DNA of 54,320 nt from Paraperlucidibaca sp. (GTDB lineage Bacteria; Pseudomonadota; Gammaproteobacteria; Pseudomonadales; Moraxellaceae): the NCBI GenBank assembly GCA_018066805.1, contig JAGPVX010000019.1:1-54320 (forward strand). The letters run 5' to 3'. This document shows positions 18,153-26,312 of the stretch, one piece after another (the first letter of the stretch is position 1; the number at the start of each line of letters is the position of its first letter). Under the pieces are notes generated by a model. That model ran no database searches and was not told the DNA's origin. It saw nothing but the letters and a program-made list of their open reading frames with translations. The position numbers and the translations under genes are program-made.

Positions 18153-19019
18153 ATGAAGTGGGATGGCATTACTGAATTTGTATACGTTGCAGAGTATGAG
18201 AGCTTTACCCGAGCCGCAAAAGAAATGGCCATTTCGACGGCTCAAGTCAGTCGGCAAGTTAGTGCTTTAGAGAAAAGACTGAACATAAAGCTGCTTTACC
18301 GCACAACTCGCAACGTATCGCTAACGGAGGAGGGGCGTGTTTATTATCAACACTGTCGTAGTGTTCTCGACAGCTTAGATGCAGCTGAGCAGGCCGTGAG
18401 CAACTTAAGCTTGAAGCCACAAGGTATGATTCGGCTGACGGCCCCTGTTACTTATGGAGAGCAGCAATTACTGCCTTTAGTAAATGACTTCATGGTGCAA
18501 TACGGCGACATTGAGGTGTCGGCTTTTCTGAGCAATCAAAATATTGATCTAATTGAAGGCGGTTTTGATTTAGCAATACGAATCGGCAAGCTGAGCGACT
18601 CTACCATGATGGCGAAAAAGCTAAGCCATCGAACAAATTTCGTCTGTGCTTCACCATCTTATATTGATCAGTACGGCATGCCGTACTCCTTAACGGAGCT
18701 TAGTAAGCATAACTGCCTGCTAGGTACTCTGGACTACTGGCACTTCAAGGAGTTGGGTAAAGATAGGAATGTTCGGGTGGTCGGTAAAATTCGCTATAAC
18801 AGCGGCTACAGCTTAGTGGATGCCGCGTTAAAAGGCCTAGGCGTCGTGCAGCTACCGGACTATTACGTTAACAAGCATCTAGAGTCGGGCGAGCTGATTA
18901 CATTGCTCGATAATTACCGAGAGCCCGAAGAGGGGATCTGGGCTGTGTATCCTCACAATCGACACTTATCACCGAAAATACGATTGTTAGTGGACTATTT
19001 GGCAGAGCGGTTACTGTAG
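18153..19019 (+). CDS. LysR-family transcriptional regulator
   Basis: A 288-residue regulator with an N-terminal winged helix (FVYVAEYESFTRAAKEM, ISTAQVSRQVSALEKRL) and a periplasmic-binding-protein-like effector domain from about residue 90. It belongs to the large CrgA/AaeR-like branch judged by LTAPVTYGEQQLLPL. It is divergent from frmA with a 164-bp spacer, so frmA and its own gene are the likely targets; LysR regulators of formaldehyde dehydrogenase are common in proteobacteria. The effector is unknown. Confidence 0.9.
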   Translation: MKWDGITEFVYVAEYESFTRAAKEMAISTAQVSRQVSALEKRLNIKLLYRTTRNVSLTEEGRVYYQHCRSVLDSLDAAEQAVSNLSLKPQGMIRLTAPVTYGEQQLLPLVNDFMVQYGDIEVSAFLSNQNIDLIEGGFDLAIRIGKLSDSTMMAKKLSHRTNFVCASPSYIDQYGMPYSLTELSKHNCLLGTLDYWHFKELGKDRNVRVVGKIRYNSGYSLVDAALKGLGVVQLPDYYVNKHLESGELITLLDNYREPEEGIWAVYPHNRHLSPKIRLLVDYLAERLL

Positions 19020-19114
19020 TTGCTCTACTGTTTGTATCATCGAGTGCCTTTTCGGTTTGTGGCGAGCGGTGGTTGCTGAGAGGCGAAAGGTTCAATTATT
19101 GCTGTGCTTGGAAG

Positions 19115-20101
19115 TTAACTTGTCAGCGCCCCCCGGCTCACGTTCTGCCACTTTTTCGGCGATAAGCCACTGCCTTGCAAAAAAAAGTGGTTAAACGAGC
19201 TTTGCTCCTTGAAGCCTAGTAACTGACTGATCTGCAGAATGCTTAAATTCGAATACTGCAGATAATCCTGAGCATGATGCAAGCGAACATCGGCCAGTAG
19301 CTGTTGATAACTGGTTCCCTGTTGCTTTAGCTGCAGCTGCAAGCTGCGCTCGCTTTGCCCAAGAATAGCGGCTATTTGAGGGAGCTTTGGGCTGTTTAGT
19401 AGGTTCTTTCCAATATGGTTTTTCACCTGATCAACGATTTGCCCTGCAGTAGATTCGGCAACGGAAGGGCGAGCTATGTTCTTTAAAGGCCAGGCCAATA
19501 CGTCAGCTGCAAACATCATGCTGTTATGGCTTTGGCTGAATCGGCACTGGGCTCGAAATCCTTGCTGGTACTTTGCTTCCTGATGGTTTTCGGGCCTTGC
19601 ATGAATAAAGCACACTTCCATTACGGGTATCAGCCGCCCCGTCAGCTGTTCTGCCAGATGAATAATTCCCGAAAGTACGCTTTCGCACACTAATCGCGCA
19701 GCCTTGTGCTGCTGGAAATGGGCTCGCCAGATCAGTCGAATATTTCCACCGTCAGATTCAATGCGAGAGGTGCCCAGCCGATGTACCAGTCGCTCAAGAG
19801 CCATCACCTGATGCAATGCATGGCCTAAGGTCAGAGATTTTGCGCGCAGATTGACGAGGGCCTCACCTAGCACGTCGAAGTTTTCCAAGCCTGCATTTTG
19901 ACCCGCCTTTATACCGAGCAAGGGATCATGAAGAAGCTCGCTTGCGCTAAGGCAAAGTCGAAAGTAATCCTCTACTGCGACAATTTCCGGAGGGTTAATC
20001 ATCCATAAATCGCTAACTGAAATAGCATCAGCAAGGGCAGATAAGCGGCCGCCTTGTTGAAGGTAAGCCACGAGAATGGGCTGAATATACGCTCCAACCA
20101 C
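19115..20101 (-). CDS. AraC-family transcriptional regulator (arabinose-binding-like domain)
   Basis: A 328-residue regulator. The N-terminal domain carries the typical DPLLGIKAGQNAGLENFDVL at about residues 58-77. The C-terminal double helix-turn-helix contains LPQIAAILGQSERSLQLQLK and LSILQISQLLGFKEQSSFNH, closing with LSPKKW. It is divergent from the MBL-fold/hydroxylase pair (171-bp spacer, no obvious long palindrome), which it probably activates. The stop region carries one of the CTGACAAGTTAAC motifs noted under findings. Confidence 0.88.
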   Translation of the reverse strand: MVGAYIQPILVAYLQQGGRLSALADAISVSDLWMINPPEIVAVEDYFRLCLSASELLHDPLLGIKAGQNAGLENFDVLGEALVNLRAKSLTLGHALHQVMALERLVHRLGTSRIESDGGNIRLIWRAHFQQHKAARLVCESVLSGIIHLAEQLTGRLIPVMEVCFIHARPENHQEAKYQQGFRAQCRFSQSHNSMMFAADVLAWPLKNIARPSVAESTAGQIVDQVKNHIGKNLLNSPKLPQIAAILGQSERSLQLQLKQQGTSYQQLLADVRLHHAQDYLQYSNLSILQISQLLGFKEQSSFNHFFLQGSGLSPKKWQNVSRGALTS

Positions 20102-20272
20102 AAAGTTTAGCGGGTGATTTCGAGAGGCGTCTGACTCTGGTTTGCTGATGGTTTTTATCGCCTTTTAGTAATTTTTATTCGTAATCAAACAATTAAGCTA
20201 CGTTATAGCAGGCTAGGATGCTTTTCAATCAGCGAGTCATAGATCCCAACACAATTATAGAAGGGGTGGTAT

Positions 20273-21409
20273 ATGGGCAGCGTTCTCAAAACCAGCACGA
20301 TTGAAAGCAGCATCATCAAGCCGATCAAGCATTTCGAAGAGGCTCGAAAGTGCAATACTGCGCACTATCGGCTGGAAGCCATGCGTAAAGCGGCGATCAG
20401 CTTCCGTGATGACATGCTGGCAAAGCCTCAGGCTAGGTTTTATCAAAGCATGGGGTTAATCCGCGTGCCGTACCCCAGCAAATACGCTTTTCTGAACTGC
20501 AATGTTATCCCTAACCCCTATATCCATATTCTGAATCGCGTGTTTATTGTGCAAGTTGATAGTGAAGAAGGTGTGAAAACAATATTGCTGTCACCGTCAG
20601 ATGCCGAAGCGAACGCAGAAACCCCGTACTTCAGGAAAGTGATCGACAAGGCTGGACCGCTCAAAGCGTTGGTTAGGAAGTTTCTCGCGCCTGAAATCAA
20701 CACAGTCGAAGCGTGCTTAAAACAGGTTGGTTTGACGCCGGAAGACGTGGATTACATAAGCTATGACCATTTGCACACTCAGGACATTCGTCGCTGGTTG
20801 GGAGATAGCAAGAATCCAGGTTTGTTCCCCAATGCCAAGCTTCTGGTGATGAGAGAAGAGTGGACTGCGGCTAATTTCCTGATGCCACCACAGCTCGATT
20901 GGTACTGCCCCAATGGATTGGCGGGTGTTCCGGAAAGTCGCATTATTCAACTGGATGGAGATGTGATGATTGGTGACGGGCTGGCACTGATTCGTACGCC
21001 TGGCCATACCGTTGGAAATCATTCATTTGTGGCGCATACACCGGAAGGTTTGAAGGTAACCAGTGAAAATGGCGTTGGGCCAGATTGCTACGCGCCTCTG
21101 CATTCACGGATTCCTGGCCTGAAGAAATACGCGCAGCAAACCGGCATGGAAGTGATTCTGAATGGCAACACCCTTGAGGGCGGGCTTGATCAATACATTT
21201 CTATGGTGGTTGAGAAAACCATTGCTGGTAACCATCCGCTGTATACAGATTTCCCAAATATGGCGAACTCCTCCGAGCTAACCAGTTATTGGGGTTTTCC
21301 CGGGTACCGGCCAACCGTCACCTATGGCGATTTAAGCTTTGGTACTGTTTACAAAAAGAGGTCGCCTAATGTTGCGATAGCCGATTCGGTTTGCTTGGAG
21401 TCGTTATGA
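20273..21409 (+). CDS. Metallo-beta-lactamase-fold protein with incomplete metal site
   Basis: A 378-residue protein. After about 75 residues of unknown N-terminal sequence, the MBL fold is recognisable: DHLHTQD at 165-171, the third-His block TPGHTVGNHSF at 242-252, and strand patterns between. In the canonical HxHxDH motif the Asp and last His are replaced (Gln170, Asp171). The later Asp ligand position reads TSENG and the final His position reads ILNGNT. So only three metal-binding His are evident, and hydrolase chemistry is uncertain. It is coupled to the downstream hydroxylase by an ATGA overlap and faces an AraC regulator. No signal peptide. Confidence 0.75.
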   Translation: MGSVLKTSTIESSIIKPIKHFEEARKCNTAHYRLEAMRKAAISFRDDMLAKPQARFYQSMGLIRVPYPSKYAFLNCNVIPNPYIHILNRVFIVQVDSEEGVKTILLSPSDAEANAETPYFRKVIDKAGPLKALVRKFLAPEINTVEACLKQVGLTPEDVDYISYDHLHTQDIRRWLGDSKNPGLFPNAKLLVMREEWTAANFLMPPQLDWYCPNGLAGVPESRIIQLDGDVMIGDGLALIRTPGHTVGNHSFVAHTPEGLKVTSENGVGPDCYAPLHSRIPGLKKYAQQTGMEVILNGNTLEGGLDQYISMVVEKTIAGNHPLYTDFPNMANSSELTSYWGFPGYRPTVTYGDLSFGTVYKKRSPNVAIADSVCLESL

Positions 21410-22245
21410 ATATATTTGGATTGTGGGAGGGCTTTTATAACGATCCTTGGTTTTGGCAGTTTCCCATGGCCACACTGGCCATCAGCATGGCGGCTTTTTT
21501 GCTTGTCGCAACGCCTTGGACAATCGTTGCTTGGTTGGATCCCGTCTCGCTGAGAAAATATAAAATTCAACAGAAGCCGTTTGAGGTTAAAAAGTTTTTG
21601 CTGCCGTCTCTTGGGCGTATTCTTGTTAATAACGCTATTTTGGCTTCGCTGCTGGTGCTGAGCTGGCCGCTGCTAAAACATACTGCCGTGCACAACAACG
21701 AGCTGCCTATCTGGTATGTAATTTTGGCGCAATTGCTGTTTTTCGTGCTGCTAGATGATTTTCTGTATTACTGGATGCATCGTTACATGCACGAGAACAA
21801 GTGGTTGCTGAGGCATGTGCACAGCGTGCATCACAGGGTTCGTAACACCTGCGGTATCAACGGCAACTATATGCACTGGCTGGAGTATTCGTTAACCGCA
21901 ACGCTGACCCTGATAGGCCCCATTCTTTTGGGAGCGCATCTGTATGTCGTATGGATTTGGGTAATTATCCGGCAAATTGAAGGTGCAGATGGCCACATTG
22001 GCTATGACATTCCCTGGAACCCGGTGCACTTGCTACCTGTGTACGAAGGCCCTGTTTATCACGATTTCCACCATGCTAAATTCAAAGGCAATTACGCTGG
22101 GTTTCTACCGTATCTTGATAAATACATGGGTAAAACACACATACCTGCGTACTTGAGGTATGTGCAAGGGAAGAAGAAAGGCTTAACAGCGGTAGAAATT
22201 GAGCAGCAGGAGAGTGTGCAACAAACAGCTGGGAAGACCGGCTAA
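21406..22245 (+). CDS. Membrane fatty-acid hydroxylase / sterol desaturase family protein
   Basis: A 279-residue inner-membrane di-iron oxygenase. About four to five membrane segments surround the histidine boxes HRYMH (125-129), HSVHH (139-143) and HDFHH (219-223), the three-box signature of the fatty-acid hydroxylase/sterol desaturase family. It should hydroxylate or desaturate a lipid using O2 and external electrons. Its ATG overlaps the MBL-fold gene stop (ATGA), so the two are co-translated and probably act on the same substrate. Sterol-type versus fatty-acyl or carotenoid substrate cannot be told. Confidence 0.9.
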   Translation: MNIFGLWEGFYNDPWFWQFPMATLAISMAAFLLVATPWTIVAWLDPVSLRKYKIQQKPFEVKKFLLPSLGRILVNNAILASLLVLSWPLLKHTAVHNNELPIWYVILAQLLFFVLLDDFLYYWMHRYMHENKWLLRHVHSVHHRVRNTCGINGNYMHWLEYSLTATLTLIGPILLGAHLYVVWIWVIIRQIEGADGHIGYDIPWNPVHLLPVYEGPVYHDFHHAKFKGNYAGFLPYLDKYMGKTHIPAYLRYVQGKKKGLTAVEIEQQESVQQTAGKTG

Positions 22246-22246
22246 C

Positions 22247-22276
22247 GAGCACTGACAAGCCAACTCGTCAGTGCTC
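22247..22276. terminator. Bidirectional terminator between hydroxylase and GDT1-like genes
   Basis: GAGCACTGAC (22247-22256) and GTCAGTGCTC (22267-22276) form a perfect 10-bp stem with a 10-nt loop, filling the 30-bp gap between two convergent genes and touching the stop of the minus-strand gene. Position and symmetry suggest it serves both transcripts; T-tracts are short. Confidence 0.7.
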
Positions 22277-22851
22277 TATAGGCCTAAATAAGAGCCAAGG
22301 CCGAGCAAAATACCTAAGCCCATGATGGCAAAAATAGCGGCGACCACACGATGTATCCATGTGGTTGGTAATGAGCTGGCGAACTTGTTACCTAGAAGCA
22401 CGGCGGGAGCATTGGCCAAGAGCATACCCACAGTGGTGCCAAGAACGACTGCGATAAAACTTTGGTACTGGGCGGCAAGCGCGACCGTGGCTATTTGGGT
22501 TTTATCGCCCATTTCAGCAAGGAAAAATGCGACGACGGTGGTGCCAAAAACGCCTAATGACACGAACTTGGCATCACCTTCGTCGAGCTTGTCGGGAATC
22601 AAAATCCAGATAGCCATGATAATGAAACCAATGCCGAGCACCCAGCGCAAAACCTCGGCATCTAATAGATGAGGAATCCACGAGCCAAGCGCACCGGCCA
22701 TGCCATGGTTAAGCAGTGTCGCTACTAAAATGCCGAAGATGATGGGGGCTGGCTTACGAAATTTCGCAGCCAGCATAAAAGCCAATAGCTGGGTTTTATC
22801 ACCCATTTCAGCAAGCGCCACGATACCGGTTGAGACTAAAAATGCATCCAC
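22276..22851 (-). CDS. GDT1/TMEM165-family (UPF0016) manganese exporter
   Basis: A 191-residue inner-membrane protein with six predicted helices in two repeats, each carrying the family motif EMGDKT (residues 15-20 and 113-118), the cation-binding glutamate and aspartate of this transporter family. Bacterial members (MneA/MntX-like) export Mn(II); calcium is another family substrate. The 171 bp upstream, apart from a possible small ORF, show no yybP-ykoY riboswitch consensus that I could find. Confidence 0.88.
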   Translation of the reverse strand: MDAFLVSTGIVALAEMGDKTQLLAFMLAAKFRKPAPIIFGILVATLLNHGMAGALGSWIPHLLDAEVLRWVLGIGFIIMAIWILIPDKLDEGDAKFVSLGVFGTTVVAFFLAEMGDKTQIATVALAAQYQSFIAVVLGTTVGMLLANAPAVLLGNKFASSLPTTWIHRVVAAIFAIMGLGILLGLGSYLGL

Positions 22852-22905
22852 GCTGGATTCCTAAAGAGAGTAAGTAGGGTCTAACTGCAGCGCATTGTCA
22901 GTGAC

Positions 22906-23019
22906 TTATTGGAAGATATGCTCGATTGCATCGATAACCAAACCAGTCATGGCATTGAGTAGCAGAATATCTTCTCCAACACGCACCACATTTTCATCAA
23001 GGTAAAACGTAAGCAACAT
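22906..23019 (-). CDS. Possible 37-residue protein following the alpha/beta hydrolase
   Basis: ATG at 23019 begins 3 bp after the stop of the alpha/beta hydrolase gene on the same strand. The 37-codon frame encodes an acidic peptide, MLLTFYLDENVVRVGEDILL followed by a helix-like tail ending at 22906. The even mix of hydrophobic and acidic residues looks protein-like, but there is no known family. It may be a coupled small gene or the remnant of a larger one. The ribosome site is weak. Confidence 0.3.
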   Translation of the reverse strand: MLLTFYLDENVVRVGEDILLLNAMTGLVIDAIEHIFQ

Positions 23020-23022
23020 GAC

Positions 23023-23877
23023 TCAACGCGAGGCTTGTATGGCAATCGCTTCGGCAATCTCGCAATAGGAATCTTCTTGCAGAAAGTGCTTTCCAGAGAC
23101 CTTTTGGAATGACGTTAAATTAAGTGCATTCATCAGTGGAGGGGCATATTGTGCGCTTTTCAGCGCTGGATCTTCCATGCCCCAAATGATTTGAGCCGGA
23201 AAGGCTCGTACTGCGAGACTGGCTTTAATCGCGTGCTCAAACTCTTTTGTTCGATTGAATGAGGACATTATTTTCTGAAAAGCTCTGCCTCCATCTGGGC
23301 CTAACAATAACTGCCCATAAGCAGCCGCTTCATGACGGCTAATGTTATGCATGCCTTGTAGCTTCATCAAAAAGTAAAACAAGGGTGTTCGCGCCGACTG
23401 TAACCAAAGTCGACCAATGACAGGCCAAGCAAATGGTTCCATCGTCCAAGGGCGGTGGAAAGTCGACACATCGACCATGGTATTGAGCACCGTTAGAGAC
23501 AATATTCGCTCTGGCAGTCTACGAATTAGATCGAAACCAATGGGGCCTGCAATATCGTGAACCACAAGATGGAAGCGGTCTATGCCAGCAGCATCCAGCG
23601 CTTTTACATACCATGCGGATAGCCCGCTCCAGCTGTAATCAAAGTTAGTCGGACGGTCGGCTAGCCCTAGGCCTGGCAAGTCTAGAGTTATCCCTTCAAA
23701 GCCACGTTTAGCCAGTTCAGGTAAAACTTTGCGATATAAGAAGCCAGAGGCAGGTACGCCATGCATACATACAACAGGTTCACCCGTGCCTTGGCGCCAA
23801 ATGTATGAGTTTGCTCCGGCAACCTGTAATGGCTGACCTTGCTGTTTCCATTGTTGAATCAGTTTTTTTGCCGACAT
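23023..23877 (-). CDS. Alpha/beta hydrolase (haloalkane dehalogenase / epoxide hydrolase-like)
   Basis: A 284-residue cytoplasmic alpha/beta hydrolase. The oxyanion motif HGVPASG is at 39-45. The nucleophile elbow reads VVHDIAG with Asp108 in place of Ser, which is the arrangement of haloalkane dehalogenases and epoxide hydrolases. A late His in GKHFLQED (about 267) completes the catalytic set, with an acid near WGMEDPAL. The Trp that follows the nucleophile in true dehalogenases is Ile here, so dehalogenation is not assured. It is monocistronic apart from the possible 37-residue frame downstream. Confidence 0.82.
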   Translation of the reverse strand: MSAKKLIQQWKQQGQPLQVAGANSYIWRQGTGEPVVCMHGVPASGFLYRKVLPELAKRGFEGITLDLPGLGLADRPTNFDYSWSGLSAWYVKALDAAGIDRFHLVVHDIAGPIGFDLIRRLPERILSLTVLNTMVDVSTFHRPWTMEPFAWPVIGRLWLQSARTPLFYFLMKLQGMHNISRHEAAAYGQLLLGPDGGRAFQKIMSSFNRTKEFEHAIKASLAVRAFPAQIIWGMEDPALKSAQYAPPLMNALNLTSFQKVSGKHFLQEDSYCEIAEAIAIQASR

Positions 23878-23952
23878 ACTCTTTATCTCTTCGAACTATT
23901 TAGCTAAGTTGATTTTGGTGTATTTATGCTTTATTTAAGCCGGAGGCAGCTT

Positions 23953-24381
23953 CTAATTAAGAGTAGATTTCCGTACAACGTCTCTGTCGCCTTTAAACCA
24001 CTTAATGGCATCAGGAATGTCAAAAATTAATGATATTGTATTGATAGTGGCTAGTACGTATAGGTATGATTTATATTCTCCATCAATCAATGGAGTTGCC
24101 AGTATTAGCCCGACTAGTAATAGCCATGGAATTATATGAGGCAGGGCCATAAGCTTAGAAAAGCCTTTTTCATAGAAAATTATAATAATATTTGGTGCTA
24201 TTGCTATGAGTGATAAAAAAGCGATTATTTTTCCGTTTGGCTCTGAAATAAATAGCAGGCTGGCAAAGTTGATTGGCACTAGTATTAGCGCAACCCATAC
24301 TTGAACCCATAAAGGGAGTGCGGAAAAAGAAAAGTATATTTCTTTTATTACGTTTGGCTTTCTTGATTCTTGATGTGTCAT
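23953..24381 (-). CDS. Unknown four-helix membrane protein at the end of the sigma-factor operon
   Basis: A 142-residue protein I do not recognise. It has about four hydrophobic segments (roughly residues 22-43, 47-70, 75-98 and 105-125), a charged N-terminus and a basic C-terminus. Codons are more A/T-rich than those of the neighbours. Its ATG (24381) directly follows the stop codon of the exported methyltransferase with no gap, so it is translated with it and likely belongs to the ECF sigma operon. No function can be given. Confidence 0.6.
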   Translation of the reverse strand: MTHQESRKPNVIKEIYFSFSALPLWVQVWVALILVPINFASLLFISEPNGKIIAFLSLIAIAPNIIIIFYEKGFSKLMALPHIIPWLLLVGLILATPLIDGEYKSYLYVLATINTISLIFDIPDAIKWFKGDRDVVRKSTLN

Positions 24382-25254
24382 TTATTTATCCATTGCAGTC
24401 GGTTGTGATGTTGTCATCGAGTTTTTCGCATCAGCTATGGAAGATTCTGGTTTAATGAGTTTAAGAGTCATGCGGTCACTTTCCCCGATAGATACGTAGT
24501 GGCTGCGCTGCTTATCACCTAGCCGTAAAGTTGGCGGTAGTGTCCAAACTCCCTCTGGGTGCAAGGTAGAGTCTTTAGAGTTAGCGTTGATATTGCTCTG
24601 CGCCAACAGCTTGAAACCAGCTCTTTGTGCAAGGTCGATGACATAGCTTTCGTGCATATAGCCACTGCCTTCTTGATCTGATGACGGTCGTGCTTCAGGT
24701 AAGCGATGTTCGACAATTCCTAATATGCCACCTGGTTTCAGTGCTTTATAAAAGGCTGAAAATGCCGCTAATACCCGCTCATCGCCGCCGCCACGCATAT
24801 ACCAGTTATGAATACTGCGGAATGTGAGAATGCGATCAGCGCTGCCTTCTGGGGCGAAATCAACATGAGTAGGAGGGTTAAAGCTAACAACGCTAACCTT
24901 GCTATATAACTCTGGGTCTGACTGGAGCTTTGCTTCAAATTTTGCACGTGAGTTTCGGTAAAATGCCGACTCTGAGTCGGCATTGAATTGTGCGGCATAG
25001 AGCTTGCCTTGATCTCTCAAGTAGGGGGCTAATATTTCGGTATACCAACCACCAGAGCCTGGCCAAATTTCTACGACAGTCATATTCGGCTGTATATCAA
25101 AAAATGTGATTGTCTCTAGTGGGTGACGGTACTCATCTCTTTGTGCTGAAACCTCGCGATGAGGTGATTTGATTACGCTATTCAACGAGTCAGCTAGCGC
25201 AGGCTCGACTGTTAGAGTAGCTGAAAATAGTAAAATACCTAAGATGCGTAACAT
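24382..25254 (-). CDS. Exported class I SAM-dependent methyltransferase-like protein
   Basis: A 290-residue protein with a signal peptide (hydrophobic residues 3-16, likely cut after ALA at 21) followed by a Rossmann-type methyltransferase domain: motif I VVEIWPGSGGWYTE at about 60-73, an acidic post-I region, and LKPGGILGIVEHR at about 165-177. It resembles the predicted exported methyltransferases grouped as COG4798. Since SAM is cytoplasmic, a periplasmic location raises the question of whether it methylates at all. AAGGAG lies 8 nt upstream; its ATG overlaps the DoxX-like stop as TAATG and the next ATG follows directly. Confidence 0.82.
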   Translation of the reverse strand: MLRILGILLFSATLTVEPALADSLNSVIKSPHREVSAQRDEYRHPLETITFFDIQPNMTVVEIWPGSGGWYTEILAPYLRDQGKLYAAQFNADSESAFYRNSRAKFEAKLQSDPELYSKVSVVSFNPPTHVDFAPEGSADRILTFRSIHNWYMRGGGDERVLAAFSAFYKALKPGGILGIVEHRLPEARPSSDQEGSGYMHESYVIDLAQRAGFKLLAQSNINANSKDSTLHPEGVWTLPPTLRLGDKQRSHYVSIGESDRMTLKLIKPESSIADAKNSMTTSQPTAMDK

Positions 25255-25685
25255 TAGCGCGCTCCTTTATTTGAAAGGCTAAATAAAGTATCCCAATCTC
25301 TCAGCCAATAAAGTGTTAGGCATGCTGCTAGCATTGGCCACGCAGCAAAAAATAATAGATTATTGAAAGGGTCCATATACATTTTATAGGAGGAAAATGT
25401 GGAAACAGCATGAATTAATAGAATGCCACCATAGGTCCAGCGTCGGCTAAATCCAGTGACAAATCCAATGACTAGTGCTAGCTCAATGAAGCCAATAATG
25501 TATGAGAAATTGTGAGATAACCAATCAATGCCGTAAAAGCTTTCGAAGACTTTGCTGCTATGTGCTGGATTGAAAAACTTATCAAGCGTCCACATAAGCA
25601 TCACAATAAACACCCCTAGGCGAAGTACTAATAAAGAGCGCGATAATGGTTTCGCTAATGCATCTGATGCGTAAGTTGTACTCAT
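25254..25685 (-). CDS. DoxX-like four-helix membrane protein
   Basis: A 143-residue inner-membrane protein with four predicted helices (about 18-37, 60-80, 85-105, 110-127). The pattern, with RLGVFIVMLMWTLDKF at the first helix and FIELALVIGFVTGF at the second, matches the DoxX/DoxD-like superfamily, some members of which work with exported redox proteins. GAGG lies 6 nt upstream of the start. It is third in the operon sigma, anti-sigma, DoxX, methyltransferase, and overlaps the methyltransferase by one base (TAATG). Exact role unknown. Confidence 0.72.
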   Translation of the reverse strand: MSTTYASDALAKPLSRSLLVLRLGVFIVMLMWTLDKFFNPAHSSKVFESFYGIDWLSHNFSYIIGFIELALVIGFVTGFSRRWTYGGILLIHAVSTFSSYKMYMDPFNNLLFFAAWPMLAACLTLYWLRDWDTLFSLSNKGAR

Positions 25686-25738
25686 GAACTACCTCATATG
25701 GTTTCGTTTTCGGTCAATTATTTGGTCGTGCAATATGA

Positions 25739-25993
25739 TTAGTTAGATTTGTGCTCTTTGCTATTTTCTAGAGCACGCTCCACACCGATCATCCAGTGTT
25801 TTATCTGTGCCTCACTTGGTGCTTCAGCTTGGCGGCGCGGCGTAGTAGAGAGCATCAGGCGAAATTGTTTAGCTGCCATTCTGCAGTTGCCGCACATCAT
25901 TAAGTGGAGGCTGAGCTCTAACCTGAGTCTCCAGCCAAGGTCAGCTTGTTGAGAACCTGCTTGGTGGGCACATATTTCTTTGCAGCTCATCAT
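25739..25993 (-). CDS. Zinc-finger anti-sigma factor-like protein
   Basis: An 84-residue cytoplasmic protein with H-x3-C-x2-C in LHLMMCGNC, the zinc-binding core of ZAS-type anti-sigma factors, preceded by CKEICAHQ. No membrane segment follows, so it would be a soluble, possibly redox-responsive, partner of the ECF sigma factor encoded upstream on the same strand. The start is uncertain: 2.5 copies of a 12-bp repeat upstream add in-frame ATG codons and a GTG at 26026. ATG 25993 was chosen because AAGAGG lies 9 nt before it. Confidence 0.72.
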   Translation of the reverse strand: MMSCKEICAHQAGSQQADLGWRLRLELSLHLMMCGNCRMAAKQFRLMLSTTPRRQAEAPSEAQIKHWMIGVERALENSKEHKSN

Positions 25994-25994
25994 A

Positions 25995-26024
25995 TTGCTC
26001 ATCCTCTTGCTCATCCTCTTGCTC
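25995..26024 (-). repeat. 12-bp tandem repeat at the anti-sigma start
   Basis: TTGCTCATCCTC (plus strand) is present 2.5 times in a row. On the minus strand each unit supplies an AGAGG ribosome-site core and an ATG. One unit equals four codons, so gain or loss keeps the frame and would only add or remove MSKR units or change initiation. Confidence 0.8.
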
Positions 26025-26147
26025 ACTAGCCGCTTATCTACACATGCAGTAGTTGCTTGGAGCAGCCTAAAAGTTACAGAAATTCATGAAAATATAATCT
26101 GTAATTATCATTTCTAGCAGCCTACTAAGTGATGTACTCATAACGAT

Positions 26148-26312
26148 ATGGTGAACATCATGTTTTTACTTTTTGTGCCGTCTCTTATCATTGGTGCTGC
26201 TTTGCAAATAGGCTTAATGGTTTCGCCACCAGACCCAAGTGTTTGGCCGATTGAAGATAGTAAAACGGCTGAGTACTTGGCTGAGAGTCAGCAGTCGCCG
26301 GTTGATTCATAA
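26148..26312 (+). CDS. Possible 54-residue membrane peptide
   Basis: A plus-strand frame opening with ATG at 26148 (or 26160) encodes one hydrophobic segment, MFLLFVPSLIIGAALQIGLM, then a polar acidic tail. Its end overlaps the 3' end of the convergent sigma-factor gene by 25 bp. There is no clear ribosome site and no family match. The rest of 26027-26287 shows no other gene. Confidence 0.28.
   Translation: MVNIMFLLFVPSLIIGAALQIGLMVSPPDPSVWPIEDSKTAEYLAESQQSPVDS

Noticed and set aside
22852-23022. A yybP-ykoY manganese riboswitch before the GDT1-type exporter
   Set aside because: Considered because the family is often controlled that way, but I could not find the conserved loops on the minus strand.
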